A stretch of 64,000 bases of DNA from contig NZ_BAGC01000111.1 of NCBI RefSeq assembly GCF_000308655.1, positions 1 through 64,000 of the forward strand. The letters are read 5' to 3'. Below are positions 1-8,252 of this stretch, piece by piece. How positions within the stretch are numbered: position 1 is the stretch's first letter; every line of letters starts with the position of its first letter. The notes beneath the pieces are model-generated. The model searched no databases and was not told the origin of the DNA. It saw nothing but the letters and a program-made list of their open reading frames with translations. Source of the stretch: Nocardia niigatensis NBRC 100131. Lineage in GTDB: Bacteria > Actinomycetota > Actinomycetes > Mycobacteriales > Mycobacteriaceae. The position numbers were made by a program, and so were the translations under genes.

Positions 1-53
1 CAAGTCAATCAAATCGATACCTGCCCAACGCGATTCAGCACCGAATAGTCTCT

Positions 54-563
54 ATGCGCTTCTATTGGCCGAATCCAATCACGTCCCAAGCTCTCACAGC
101 CGCCGGCTGGTCCCCGCGCCGCCGAGTAGACATCACCGAATGGATCGACCGCCTGGAAGCCGAGGGCTTCCACGTCTCCCGCCCCGCGGCATCAACCCTG
201 GAATCCTTCGGCAACCTCGCCCTCCGCCCCCCAGACCTCGCCGGCGCCCTGTGGCCCTCCGACCCCATCTTCTTCGACCCCATCGACGTAGCCAACGGCA
301 TGTACGACCGCTACGCCGACTTCGAATCAGCCCTCGGCCACCGCATGACCCCCCTGGCCGCCAACGCCACCGGCACCACCTTCCTCCTGATGCTCGACAA
401 CGGCACCGTCGTCTCCGACGGCATCCACGCCCTCCACCTCCTGGCGCCCACCTTCCCCCAAGCCCTAGACCTCATCCTCCGCCGCCACCGCACCCCCGAC
501 CCGATCCTCACCTACCACCGTGGCCGCCCGATCCCCCCATCCCGCCAAACCCGAGCATCCTAG
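54..563 (+). CDS. SUKH-3 domain immunity-type protein
   Basis: A 169-aa protein that fits the SUKH-3 family, a SUKH superfamily branch known mostly as immunity proteins of polymorphic toxin systems. The pattern is an early AAGWSPRRRVD segment, a helix with WIDRLEAEGF, then LESFGNL, then a conserved Y..YADFESALG and PLA region followed by a TTFLLMLDNGTVVSDG strand. These are the usual family landmarks and the length is normal. No toxin gene is visible beside it; the window edge is 53 bp upstream, so its partner may lie outside. The ATG has no clear ribosome binding site. The C-terminus is proline- and arginine-rich, probably a low-complexity tail. The family call is from recognised motifs; the immunity role is inferred. 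Confidence 0.75.
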   Translation: MRFYWPNPITSQALTAAGWSPRRRVDITEWIDRLEAEGFHVSRPAASTLESFGNLALRPPDLAGALWPSDPIFFDPIDVANGMYDRYADFESALGHRMTPLAANATGTTFLLMLDNGTVVSDGIHALHLLAPTFPQALDLILRRHRTPDPILTYHRGRPIPPSRQTRAS

Positions 564-845
564 GTCGGCACAAGCGCAGTTGTAGCGCGTCAGCTGAAGG
601 TGCCGCACGGCCCTCTGCGGCTTCGATCGGATGACAACTGCCTATGCCAACGTCTCGGATCTCACTGTGCCGCCAGGTAATGCGACATCAGAGACCTTCC
701 AATGGAGTGAGCGTGACGGCCAAGGGGCAGATGTGCGGCTTGATCGGTGTCGGTCAGCCGTGGTGGCGGGTGCGGTGGGCCCGTCACCAACGTCGATGTC
801 GCCCAGCGCGAGGCTATCTATGCCCGGCACCGTAATCCGGCAGGT

Positions 846-1472
846 TTATGCGGGGTCCTCGAAGAGACTGTCGACGGTGTTGGCTGTGATGGATTTGTCC
901 AGCCAGTCGAGGAGTCGCTCGGGTTCTGTGCAGGACGTGATGCGCTCACGGGCCGCGGCGGTGATGGTGATTCCGTTTCGCTCCAGTGTGTGAATGACGG
1001 CTACGGCAAGCCCCTCCGCACGTCCTTCGGCACGTCCCTCAGTCCGGGCCTGGGCGCGCAGGCGCTGGGAGGTTTCGGAGCGGAAAGAGGAGAGGTCCAC
1101 GGTCATCAACTGCCTCCAGAGTCGTCCGGCCGGGCTTTTGCCCAACCCGAGTTCAGTGAGTTCGGCGAAGATCAGTGCGTCGTCCTCGTCGACTTTCTGC
1201 AGTGCGGTGGCCAGCGTTTTCAGCATGTCAACGATGCCGGGGTCGTTGGCATGGGTGATCGCGGAGAGGGTGGCCAGCGGAATGCTGCTGACCGCCTCCT
1301 GTAGATCGGTCACCGGCCGCACGTTGTGCGGGCCCAGGACCAGGGGTCGGACGTCGAGGCTGGCCCACTGGCGTGGGCCGATATGTTGTGGACCGGCGGC
1401 CCACGCCGCGGTCGCGGCGTCCTGGCATACGACGAGCAAGACCGGGTGCAGGTCGTACTTCGCGATTGGCAT
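846..1472 (-). pseudogene. 5'-truncated Rpn/PD-(D/E)XK-like protein remnant
   Basis: Encodes about 208 aa that resemble the middle and C-terminus of an actinobacterial Rpn-like family: a strand HPVLLVVCQDAATAAWAA, then PLVLGPHNVRPV, then a helical region and a repeated EGRAEGRAEG segment typical of the linker before the C-terminal helix. Full-length members are usually near 300 aa and carry the nuclease core (substrate strand with E and Q..K) before this point. That part is missing, because the neighbouring SEC-C gene ends only 93 bp upstream. The open frame extends a few codons beyond the ATG at 1472 without family similarity that I recognise. I therefore read it as a gene that lost its N-terminal nuclease half. 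The name rests on memory of family architecture. Confidence 0.5.
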
Positions 1473-1565
1473 TGGGCTCGGCGGGTTGGAGACCGGGTGC
1501 CCCGGGAAAGCTTGGGAACGTCCTCTCGCGCTCGTTCCGCGCGTCGAGCGCCCGCCGGCGGGATT

Positions 1566-2585
1566 TCAGTTCGGTCGCCCGCAGCACTTCTTGTACTTGC
1601 GGCCGGAACCGCACCAGCAGGGATCATTTCGGCCGGGAGGCCAGGGTGCGGCGTGGTGGGTATCGACCAACTGCGTCGCGAAGGCGGCCCGGGTGGCAGG
1701 CAGTTCGGGGTCCAGGTCGGTTCGGGTCGCGTATTCGGCGAGCTCATCCACTGTCGCGGTGACCACGCGCGGTGACAGTCCCGGTTCGAGTCCGCGCAGC
1801 GCGTGTTCCACCGCGGCGCGGTAGGCGTCGAAGCTTTCGTGCATGGCCGGCCATCGTCGAATAGCTTGTGCGAATTCGTTTTCGGGGAAGAACAGGACGG
1901 TGGTGCGTACAGGTTGTGGCGGGTGCTCGGACCGCGTCAGGTCGGTGATCAAACGCTCGCGATCCCGGTCCACTCCCAGATCGATCTCATCCTCCGGCAG
2001 TCCGAGCAGCTCACGGACGCGGGCACGACCCGCGGCCAGCCTGAAGCGCGCCATCGAGTCCTGAGGGTCGTTGCCCGCCACGGACATTCGCACCCGTTCG
2101 AGCCCCGATTCGAACCAGCGCAGCGACTCCTCCCAATCCTCGTGATCCGCGAAGGCCTCGCCCGCGACCTCGTACACCTGGTAGTCATCGGATCCCTCGG
2201 TGAACACCACGTCGAGCAGGTTCCGGGCCTCCTCTTCGGCACCGTGCTCGAGCAGGAACGTCGCGTACCAGACCCGCGCGTCGGCGGTGACCGAACCGCC
2301 ATCGGCGATGGCGTCCAGATATCGCCGCCGGGCTTTGTCGTATTCACCGGCCATCGCCCAATGCGAGGCGGCCTCCGTAAGATTCTGTGCTCGCTCCGAC
2401 GGTTCACCGGCCGCGGCTTCCCGCTCGAAGTCCTGGGCGATCTCCTCGGGAGGCCGCTGAAAGCCCGCGAATTCCGCCGTGACCGCCGCCAATTCCGCAC
2501 TCAACCGTGCATTCTCGGCTTCCAGCCGCTCCTTCTTCCGCCGCAGAGCGGCGAGCTGACCGTCGTCGGTCGGTTCGGCGGGCAT
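1566..2585 (-). CDS. SEC-C motif protein with TPR-like repeats
   Basis: A 339-aa protein. It starts with a coiled coil (residues about 8-40, heptad-like LRRKKERLEAENARLSAEL), continues through helical TPR-like repeats (about 55-170, with EYDKARRRYLDAI and WEESLRWFESGLE), and ends in a SEC-C zinc motif (RNDPCWCGSGRKYKKCCG, last 20 residues). SEC-C tails bind zinc and often join protein-interaction modules. The start at 2585 is chosen because GAGGAGAAG sits just upstream. The frame stays open much further 5' but that part is arginine-rich and does not look coding. Cytosolic; function unknown. It faces the same way as the truncated Rpn-like gene downstream but shows no clear operon link. Confidence 0.8.
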   Translation of the reverse strand: MPAEPTDDGQLAALRRKKERLEAENARLSAELAAVTAEFAGFQRPPEEIAQDFEREAAAGEPSERAQNLTEAASHWAMAGEYDKARRRYLDAIADGGSVTADARVWYATFLLEHGAEEEARNLLDVVFTEGSDDYQVYEVAGEAFADHEDWEESLRWFESGLERVRMSVAGNDPQDSMARFRLAAGRARVRELLGLPEDEIDLGVDRDRERLITDLTRSEHPPQPVRTTVLFFPENEFAQAIRRWPAMHESFDAYRAAVEHALRGLEPGLSPRVVTATVDELAEYATRTDLDPELPATRAAFATQLVDTHHAAPWPPGRNDPCWCGSGRKYKKCCGRPN

Positions 2586-2704
2586 TCTTCTCCTCTGTCG
2601 ATCGCGGCGGCTTCGGCTTCCGCCACCAATCGGGGAAGCATAGTGACCGGGGTCGGGTAGCAGTCTCGCCAGCGTGGTGTCCCGAGGCTCGGGATTGCGG
2701 CGGG

Positions 2705-2800
2705 TCAGTCGTGTATGAATCCGATCCAGAGGTAGTCGCGGGCTCGGGTCAGCGCGACCATGCGTTGTCTCGCGGCCAGATCCGCACGGTCGCGTTCGGC
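2705..2800 (-). pseudogene. C-terminal scrap of a UvrD-type helicase
   Basis: The last roughly 30 codons of an open frame read ARQRMVALTRARDYLWIGF before the stop. The VALTRAR motif is helicase motif VI of UvrD/Rep-like superfamily 1A helicases. Everything upstream that a helicase needs (Walker A, DExx box) is absent, so this is a remnant. It lies between the SEC-C gene and the pRiA4b-like gene, in a stretch (2586-3027) where I see no intact gene. A second, different UvrD-type scrap lies at 6387-6709 on the same strand. Confidence 0.55.
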
Positions 2801-3027
2801 TGTCCGCAGTGCGAACTCGCCTGCGGATGCGATGGCCGCGCGTCGCCGGCAAATCCTTGCCGATCGGGAACAGGCGCGGCGCGTGATTCCGCGCCCGCGC
2901 ACATAGAGGTCGACGCTCGCCCGAATCTGTTCTCCGCCTCGCTGTTCCATTAAGCCCGGGGCCAGGTCCGCGTAGTTGCCGTCTCATTCATCTCGCACAA
3001 CAAGTGGGGTGACCATTCGTCGGACAC

Positions 3028-4545
3028 CTACCGCAACAGTATCGACCGCGCGAACTCGGCTGCGTGTGAACTGAACTGGCGTCCGAATGTGGTGCGGTTC
3101 CGCCGTAAGAGGTTCATCCGCTCGAACACGTCGCTCAGGTGCCCGACCGCGGACGTGATGTCCACCGATTCGAGCGGGGTCCCGTCGGCGAGCCGCCAGC
3201 CTGTGGCGGTCAGGATGTCGGCGACCATGCGGTCGACGCCATCGGTTACACCGGCAGCGATTGCCACGAGATACAGCAGGGCTGGCTCGTCCCCGTACTT
3301 GCCGATCTGTTCACCGGTCTTCATTGCCAAGTGCCACCACAACGCAATCGGGTCATCGCGGAGTGCACGGCCTTTCGTCGTGGCCGACAGCTTGCCGCGG
3401 TATTTGCGCACCAGCCCCATCTGCTGCGCAGACGCTCGCAGCTGTGCCACGGGTGGCGTCAGGTCTTCGCGATTGCCCTTCCCGATCCAGTCCTCGTCCA
3501 TGTTCAGCTCGCGGAAGATGGACGCCACGACGGCCGGTGGAAGATATCCGGCTCCGGTCAGGGCGATGCCGCTGGTTCCGAGATGCTCGATGAGGCAGCG
3601 ATAGGGGCGTACCGCGGCGGAAGCGATTTCCTCGTCGATGTGTACCGGGATGCCGAGCTGTACACGATCGATCAGCTGTCGCAATTGATTTCGAGCTGGT
3701 GGCGGTGCGGTCCGCTGGAGTATGACGACGTCGCGCATCAGCTCAGGCAGATCGGCGTCGGTGCTGTCGATCGGCCCGGGCTCCCGGTCGGCGGGAATCT
3801 CCAGGTTGATGGCGGTGAGGCGCTCGTTGATCGTGTCGGGGTCGAAGGGGACCGGCGAGTAGTAGTTCTGATCGATGTCCTCGCCGTACATACTCCGGAA
3901 CTCGGCCACCGCCCGACGATGCTCAGCATGTGCGGGATCAGTTGCCGCAATGATCAATTCGTATCCTCCGACACCGCCGCAGTCCTCCGGTGGACCTGGA
4001 CGTCGGCCGTCCGTGCACACTGCGCGAGCCGCGCCGGGCTCGCGTGGTGACACGGCCTCCAACTCGATGAGGTGCTGCCAGTCGTCGCCGAAGTCGTAGA
4101 GGTAGTACAAGATATCGCCGATGTTGACCAGCACCTCATCCAAACGGACTTGCTCTTCGGGGATCCCCGGCTCACCCTCGTCGGCTTGGAACGCGCACAG
4201 GTAGTACTCCGTGCGTCGGTCGTAATACGTTGGTCCACTGCCGAACTGATGCAAGTGACTGTCGGTCCAGCCGAACGCGGCCTGGATGGCCGCATGCAGT
4301 TCGTCGAGGAACAGTTCGGACGAGAGCTCGAGCCGCCGCCACACGGGCGGTTCGGTATCCGCGAGATCGATGCGAACGCGATAGGTCATCGCCTGCTCCC
4401 GCCGCGGTCGGCGTCGAGAGGGCACCGGCACCTCTTCCGCCTCGCGGGGGCTCTCCACCAACTGCCCGATCAGCGTTTTCAGATCATCGGGATGCAGCTG
4501 CGCCAGCATTTGCTCGATGACGGGATCCATATCGCGCTGAGGCAT
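3028..4545 (-). CDS. Plasmid pRiA4b ORF-3-like protein
   Basis: A protein of about 505 aa with a pRiA4b ORF-3 domain in its first half. The hallmarks are YRVRIDLADTEPPVWRRLEL, FLDELHAAIQAAFGW, DSHLHQF and YLYDFGDDWQHLIELE; this family typically reads IELKGIKPPIWRR ... FGWDD.HLHEF ... YDFGDDW. The C-terminal half (about 270-505) is helical and has no domain I can name. The role of the family is unknown; it is common on plasmids and in accessory regions. The start is uncertain: ATGs at 4566, 4545 and 4530 are in frame and none has a good ribosome binding site. It stands alone on the minus strand. Confidence 0.8.
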   Translation of the reverse strand: MPQRDMDPVIEQMLAQLHPDDLKTLIGQLVESPREAEEVPVPSRRRPRREQAMTYRVRIDLADTEPPVWRRLELSSELFLDELHAAIQAAFGWTDSHLHQFGSGPTYYDRRTEYYLCAFQADEGEPGIPEEQVRLDEVLVNIGDILYYLYDFGDDWQHLIELEAVSPREPGAARAVCTDGRRPGPPEDCGGVGGYELIIAATDPAHAEHRRAVAEFRSMYGEDIDQNYYSPVPFDPDTINERLTAINLEIPADREPGPIDSTDADLPELMRDVVILQRTAPPPARNQLRQLIDRVQLGIPVHIDEEIASAAVRPYRCLIEHLGTSGIALTGAGYLPPAVVASIFRELNMDEDWIGKGNREDLTPPVAQLRASAQQMGLVRKYRGKLSATTKGRALRDDPIALWWHLAMKTGEQIGKYGDEPALLYLVAIAAGVTDGVDRMVADILTATGWRLADGTPLESVDITSAVGHLSDVFERMNLLRRNRTTFGRQFSSHAAEFARSILLR

Positions 4546-4566
4546 AGGGAGCACGCTACCCGGCAT

Positions 4567-5064
4567 CCGGCTGCCCGCTCACCCGTGGACGCTCACGGGG
4601 TCCGCCGCCCGGTTTGCGGACCCAATGCCAAGCCTGGCAATCGGCACATCGATCGAACGACAGATCGTAAGATCCTCGAAGGCCGAAGGCACGAGGTGAC
4701 GGGTGGCCTTGGTGACGAGCGCCGACGCGTTACTGCGCCCACGCGGACGGTGTCGGGTTGCCAGATCCCTTGCGACCAATACGGCTTCCTCCCAGCCGAA
4801 TACAACCAGCCTGGGGTGTGCGTTAGTGGTTTCGCTCGGGGTGTCCACGACGCGCTGTGGCCGATTGTTTTGTTCGGGATTGACTGTCGTAGCGTCGCTG
4901 TCCGAAGTTTCTCAGCCGTCTGGGTGAATTGTGTTCGCGCCCCTGATTTTTGGGGCATTCCGCCCACGAACGCTCCGATAACGCCTGCCTGCCTGGACCC
5001 GATGACCAGTTTGTCCTTCCGTTTGGATGGAAGTCGGGGATGGCGTATCGATGCGAGGAGAAAT
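4567..5064. other. Intergenic stretch, no gene seen
   Basis: About 500 bp between the divergently oriented pRiA4b-like gene and the lipoprotein gene. Open frames here lack family similarity and convincing codon bias. It presumably holds both promoters, but I could not fix a clear -10/-35 pair. Confidence 0.4.
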
Positions 5065-5781
5065 ATGAAGGCCAGATCAGTGCTGTTCGCCGCGTTCGCC
5101 ACCGTCCTCGTGGCGGCCGCGAGCGGATGCTCCGGCAGCTCGTCGACCCAGGCGGGAACAGCGAGCACGACAGTCGCCGCATCCCAGGGGACGACCGTAC
5201 CGGCGCAGGGTGACCAGTCGGCTCCGCCGCCCGCCCAGGCCCCGGGCGGTCAGGGCGGCAATCCATCTGCGGGCGACGCCAATTCGCCGCCGCCCGCACC
5301 TGTCACCAGTGCCGCGACCGACACGTCGCAGCCCACGATCGTGCCGGTGACCACGAATCCGGCACCCAACGGCAGCGGCCACGGACTGTGTTTCGACCTC
5401 AATTCCGGGCTCGCCAACTCCGCGATCAAGAGTCTCGCCCCGACCACGAACGGCGGATGGGGCAACCCGTCGGCGAGCAATGACCCGATCTCGGCGGGCT
5501 GCGATGGCGTGCTGTCGTGGATGACGGTGGAGTCGGGCAATATTCACCCCTACATCCATGTCCTGTTCTTCACCAACGGCACCTACCTGGGTACCGCGAC
5601 ATCCAACCCCTACGGCTACACCGAGGTGATCGGAAAGACCGCGAATACCGTCTCGGTACAGTACAAGTGGGCGAAATCCAGTGACGCCCTGTGCTGCCCG
5701 AGCGGCGGCCCCAGCGTGGTGACCTTCACACTCTCGGGTGGCAAGGTGGTGGCGAAGGGGCAGTTCCCGCCGAGCAATTGA
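5065..5781 (+). CDS. Secreted LppP/LprE-type lipoprotein
   Basis: A 238-aa exported lipoprotein. It has a short positive N-terminus (MKAR), a hydrophobic core (VLFAAFATVLVAAAS) and a lipobox ending ASGC at residues 18-21, so Cys21 should be lipidated and anchored on the outer face of the cytoplasmic membrane. A Ser/Thr/Pro/Gly-rich linker follows (about 22-105), then a folded domain with the LppP/LprE family landmarks: CFDLNSGLA, a strand with WMTVESGN, HVLFFTNG.YLGTAT and VQYKWA. The ATG at 5065 is preceded by GAGGAG at good spacing; the frame is open further upstream but not coding-like. The family occurs in mycobacteria and nocardiae; function is unknown. Confidence 0.8.
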   Translation: MKARSVLFAAFATVLVAAASGCSGSSSTQAGTASTTVAASQGTTVPAQGDQSAPPPAQAPGGQGGNPSAGDANSPPPAPVTSAATDTSQPTIVPVTTNPAPNGSGHGLCFDLNSGLANSAIKSLAPTTNGGWGNPSASNDPISAGCDGVLSWMTVESGNIHPYIHVLFFTNGTYLGTATSNPYGYTEVIGKTANTVSVQYKWAKSSDALCCPSGGPSVVTFTLSGGKVVAKGQFPPSN

Positions 5782-5796
5782 GTGTCAGGCCGATGC

Positions 5797-6003
5797 TCAG
5801 GGCGGGCGGACCGAATCCGGAGCATCGGCGAGTTGGACCAGCAGCGGCGTGCCGTGCAGGGATGTCGGTTCGGGCTTGCCCAGGGCACTGGCGGTGACGC
5901 GGGCGATGCCGAGGATCATCAGGCGCGCCCGCACGAAAATGAGGACGGCCAAAAGGATTTCGGCGAGACCCGCCGCCTGCGCGCCCGCGACCAACCCGAA
6001 CAC
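5797..6003 (-). CDS. Possible small membrane protein or gene fragment
   Basis: An open frame of 68 codons with one or two hydrophobic stretches (GLAEILLAVLIFV and an LMILGIARVTASAL segment). The hydrophobic pattern and ordered C-terminus look more like coding sequence than the other frames here. There is no recognisable family and no good ribosome binding site. It may be the 3' end of a lost membrane-protein gene, since remnants follow directly on the right. Confidence 0.25.
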   Translation of the reverse strand: MFGLVAGAQAAGLAEILLAVLIFVRARLMILGIARVTASALGKPEPTSLHGTPLLVQLADAPDSVRPP

Positions 6004-6041
6004 AACAAGAGCCGAACCGCGCAGGCCACCAGCGAGGAATC

Positions 6042-6347
6042 TTGGCAGCGTCGCCTCGTCTCCTCTACTGGGGCGACATAGACACCCACGGCTTCGCCAT
6101 CCTCGACCGCCTGCGCCAGAGTTTCCCGCACACCGAATCCCTGCTGATGGACCGCACCACGTTGCTGGCCCACGAAAACCAATGGGTCCGTGAGGATTCG
6201 CCGAGGGTCGCGATCCTGGAACACTTGTACCCTGCCGAGCTGGATCTCTATCGTGATCTGGTCGAGGGCTCGTTCGGGCAGTCGGTGCGACTGGAACAGG
6301 AACGCATCAGGTTCTCGGCGGTGGAGGCCGTGCTGCGGGAGGGTTGA
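6042..6347 (+). pseudogene. C-terminal remnant of a Wadjet JetD-like protein (DUF2220)
   Basis: About 100 codons match the Toprim-like C-terminal domain of JetD, the nuclease-type subunit of the Wadjet plasmid-defence system: LLYWGDIDTHGFAILDRLR, then SLLMDRTTLLAH, and finally VRLEQERIRFSAVE. GDIDTHG carries the conserved acidic residues of the Toprim-like fold. Full JetD is about 400 aa and follows jetABC; none of that is present. The similarity begins abruptly around position 6050 and the only start is a TTG without a ribosome binding site. This is a decayed Wadjet locus, not a working gene. Confidence 0.75.
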
Positions 6348-6386
6348 GCGGCGGGCGGCGTCGTTGAAATGCCTGCTCTGTGTCTG

Positions 6387-6709
6387 CCCCGCTGCTGCTC
6401 GCGCGCCCTCGTGCAGGTGAAGATCACTGGGCAACGTTCGCGCTGCAAATCCCGGTCGTGAGCATGTGGATCGGCTCAGGTCGGGATGAGTGCCGCCGCG
6501 GCCGGGACATGCGCATCATCGATGCCTGCGACGACCATGCACCGGAATTCCAGGCCCTTCATTCGGTGCATGGTGCCCACGGACACCCGGTACGCCGGAT
6601 GCTGTTCTCGGTTACCGGCACGCCCCATATGCCGATCGAGGAGCTTGAAGGATTTGGTGATGTCGCAGAGCTCGACCTGGTCGTCGCCGACCCGCAGCTC
6701 GCGGAACAC
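6387..6709 (-). pseudogene. UvrD-type helicase C-terminal remnant with internal stop
   Basis: The frame reads VSVGTMHRMKGLEFRCMVVAGIDD, a classic motif V region of UvrD/Rep helicases, and reaches HVPAAAALIPT before a TGA at 6476-6478. Past that stop the same frame continues as DPHAHDRDLQRERC and then FTCTRARE, which is motif VI. So the gene is cut at both ends and also carries a nonsense codon. The 3' side abuts the JetD remnant, so two decayed genes meet here. Confidence 0.75.
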
Positions 6710-6742
6710 CCCTCCGAGGACAAGGAGCCGGCACCCAGAAGG

Positions 6743-7165
6743 TCAGGGTTCGTCGTTGCTGAGTTCCACGAGTTCGATGGGCCAGGGCAGAACCTGTTCC
6801 ATGGGCTCCCAGCGTTTGCGGTCGTGGGTGATGATCTCCCAGTCGAAATGCCGGGCGACGGCAATGGTTTGCGCGGCAGCGGGATCGGTGTGCTCGGTTG
6901 CCGCGAGTATGTCGGCGAGCTCGTTGGTATCGGCCAGGGTCGTCAAACCGGCCAGGGCGACAGCGACGTTGTTGTCGATCATGCCGTCGAGCCCCTCACG
7001 CTGCTCCTCGTTGAGGCCGGCTTTCGTCGCGGCCAGCGCCAGCGCGGGTACGGCGATACGGATGTCCCGGTCAGCGAGGTGCGCGATGAGGCTGATGGTG
7101 GTGAGTGAGTCGTGAGCGTAGGCATGGAGCACGGTGTCGTCGAGTACGTACCCGGTGTGCGTCAT
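6743..7165 (-). CDS. PIN-domain toxin, VapC-like
   Basis: A 140-aa protein with a PIN-like layout: an N-terminal strand and acidic pair (GYVLDDTVLHAYAH), a central helical part with TNELADILAATEH, and a C-terminal block AVARHFDWEIITHDRKRWEP that resembles the final acidic site (TxD) of PIN nucleases. PIN toxins cleave RNA, often tRNA or rRNA. The start at 7165 overlaps the stop of the upstream small gene by 4 bp (ATGA), the usual antitoxin-toxin coupling; longer in-frame starts would lie inside that gene. Assignment as type II toxin rests on fold motifs and pairing. Confidence 0.75.
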   Translation of the reverse strand: MTHTGYVLDDTVLHAYAHDSLTTISLIAHLADRDIRIAVPALALAATKAGLNEEQREGLDGMIDNNVAVALAGLTTLADTNELADILAATEHTDPAAAQTIAVARHFDWEIITHDRKRWEPMEQVLPWPIELVELSNDEP

Positions 7166-7443
7166 CCGCGGGCAGCCCCCCGCGCGGAGGCACGGTCGGC
7201 AAGCATGTCGGCCAGACGGGCGCCGGTTTCCCAGGCTGCGGGATCGGCCTGAGCGGCGGCTTTGCGTGTCTCCCAAGCGGTTCGGGCACGGGTCTTCACC
7301 GACTGGGCGATATCCATCAAGCGATTGAGGGTCTGATCGACGGTTTCATCGGGCTCCGCGAAGTCGGCGAAGCGTTCACGTGTGGACGCCAGCGTCGACA
7401 TGGTGGTCTTGGACCGCTTCGTGTCCCGGTCTTCGGCTGTCAT
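7162..7443 (-). CDS. Probable antitoxin partner of the PIN toxin
   Basis: A 93-aa, highly charged and mostly helical protein just upstream of, and translationally coupled to, the PIN-domain gene. Residues about 30-55 (DETVDQTLNRLMDIAQSV) resemble the short ribbon-helix-helix-like segments seen in some VapB-like antitoxins, but I cannot name a family. In such pairs the antitoxin binds the toxin and represses the shared promoter. A -10-like hexamer ends 6 bp before the ATG, which suggests a leaderless transcript. Confidence 0.65.
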   Translation of the reverse strand: MTAEDRDTKRSKTTMSTLASTRERFADFAEPDETVDQTLNRLMDIAQSVKTRARTAWETRKAAAQADPAAWETGARLADMLADRASARGAARG

Positions 7444-7449
7444 GCTGAA

Positions 7450-7455
7450 ACTATA
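7450..7455 (-). promoter_or_regulatory. Candidate -10 box of a leaderless antitoxin-toxin transcript
   Basis: On the minus strand TATAGT lies 6 bp before the antitoxin ATG at 7443, putting the likely +1 at or next to the A of the start codon. No ribosome binding site is present, and leaderless genes are common in actinomycetes. No good -35 is seen. Confidence 0.4.
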
Positions 7456-7456
7456 G

Positions 7457-7856
7457 CGGTAATGGCGGAAATATTCCTCATTGGTCCGGCCGGATGGTGG
7501 TGCTCGCCTGACTGACTACCATCTGGACGAATCTCGTTCTGCGGCTTCAAGACCTGCCCGGATCTCGGTGTAGTCCGCTGCGCCGCGGTCGGCGAGGCCA
7601 CAGCGCAAACATGGTCGACGCCAGCGCCGACCAATGGCGACTTCGCGATTTCGACAGACCGATCGAACTACCGCTCACCCGCTGAGAACCCGACCTTGCC
7701 GGAGCGTGGTACGTTCCCCGAGAACGGGTCGGGACGGACAAGATCAGTCACGTCGATCGACTGCGCGAAATCTGCGCGGTCGATCAAGTTGCAGACGGTC
7801 AGGTAGTCTTCGGCGTGCTGCTGTCAGCGGGGGAGTTGCCTGTTCAGGGGGTTGTT
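7457..7856. other. Intergenic stretch before the Rhs operon
   Basis: Four hundred bp without an intact gene. A short frame from about 7611 to 7685 ends DFDRPIELPLTR and could be the 3' scrap of a lost gene, but it is too short to identify. The promoter of the Rhs operon should be here. Confidence 0.3.
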
Positions 7857-8252
7857 TTGACTGAGGTCGGGGATGGTCTGGCCGTGTTGCGGTCGGAGAT
7901 CGCTGCGTTCTATGCCGGCTTCGGGCAGCCGGATTTGCTGCGCCGCGCCTATGACGATGCGGTGTTGCTGGTGCCGTTGATCGACGATGACAAGGTCTAC
8001 ACCTCGCGGGTTCGGGGAATCGGTTGGATCTGCGCGTTCACCAGCGTCGAGGAATACGCGCGCTACATGGTTGCTCGCAAAGTGCAGGAGGATCAGTCGT
8101 ACCGATATCAGCTGGTGCTCGGGGCGAGGCTGATCGCATGGGCGACAGCGCGACCCGAGCCAACAGGGGTGTCGATCGACTGCGTGGGGGCGCAGCCGGT
8201 GGCGTTCCCGCCCGAGCTGTCGGACGAGGTTATCGAGGGGGCGATGGCGTGA
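7857..8252 (+). CDS. SseB-like protein, first gene of the Rhs operon
   Basis: A 131-aa protein resembling the SseB N-terminal-like domain of actinobacterial type VII effector operons: LLVPLIDDDKVYTSRVRGIGWICAFTSVEEYARYM has the usual strand-turn-strand and FTS.E. The TTG start is chosen because GGGGG lies five bases upstream; a GTG at 7815 is a weaker alternative. Its stop overlaps the GTG of the next gene by 4 bp, and that gene abuts the Rhs gene, so the three are almost certainly one operon. Similar small proteins commonly precede Rhs or LXG-type toxins and are thought to help the secreted partners; that role is inferred. Confidence 0.65.
   Translation: MTEVGDGLAVLRSEIAAFYAGFGQPDLLRRAYDDAVLLVPLIDDDKVYTSRVRGIGWICAFTSVEEYARYMVARKVQEDQSYRYQLVLGARLIAWATARPEPTGVSIDCVGAQPVAFPPELSDEVIEGAMA

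Noticed and set aside
4579..5168. Open frames on the minus strand upstream of the lipoprotein gene
   Set aside because: They overlap the lipoprotein's ribosome binding site and signal peptide on the opposite strand and show no family motifs; they look like GC-rich chance frames.
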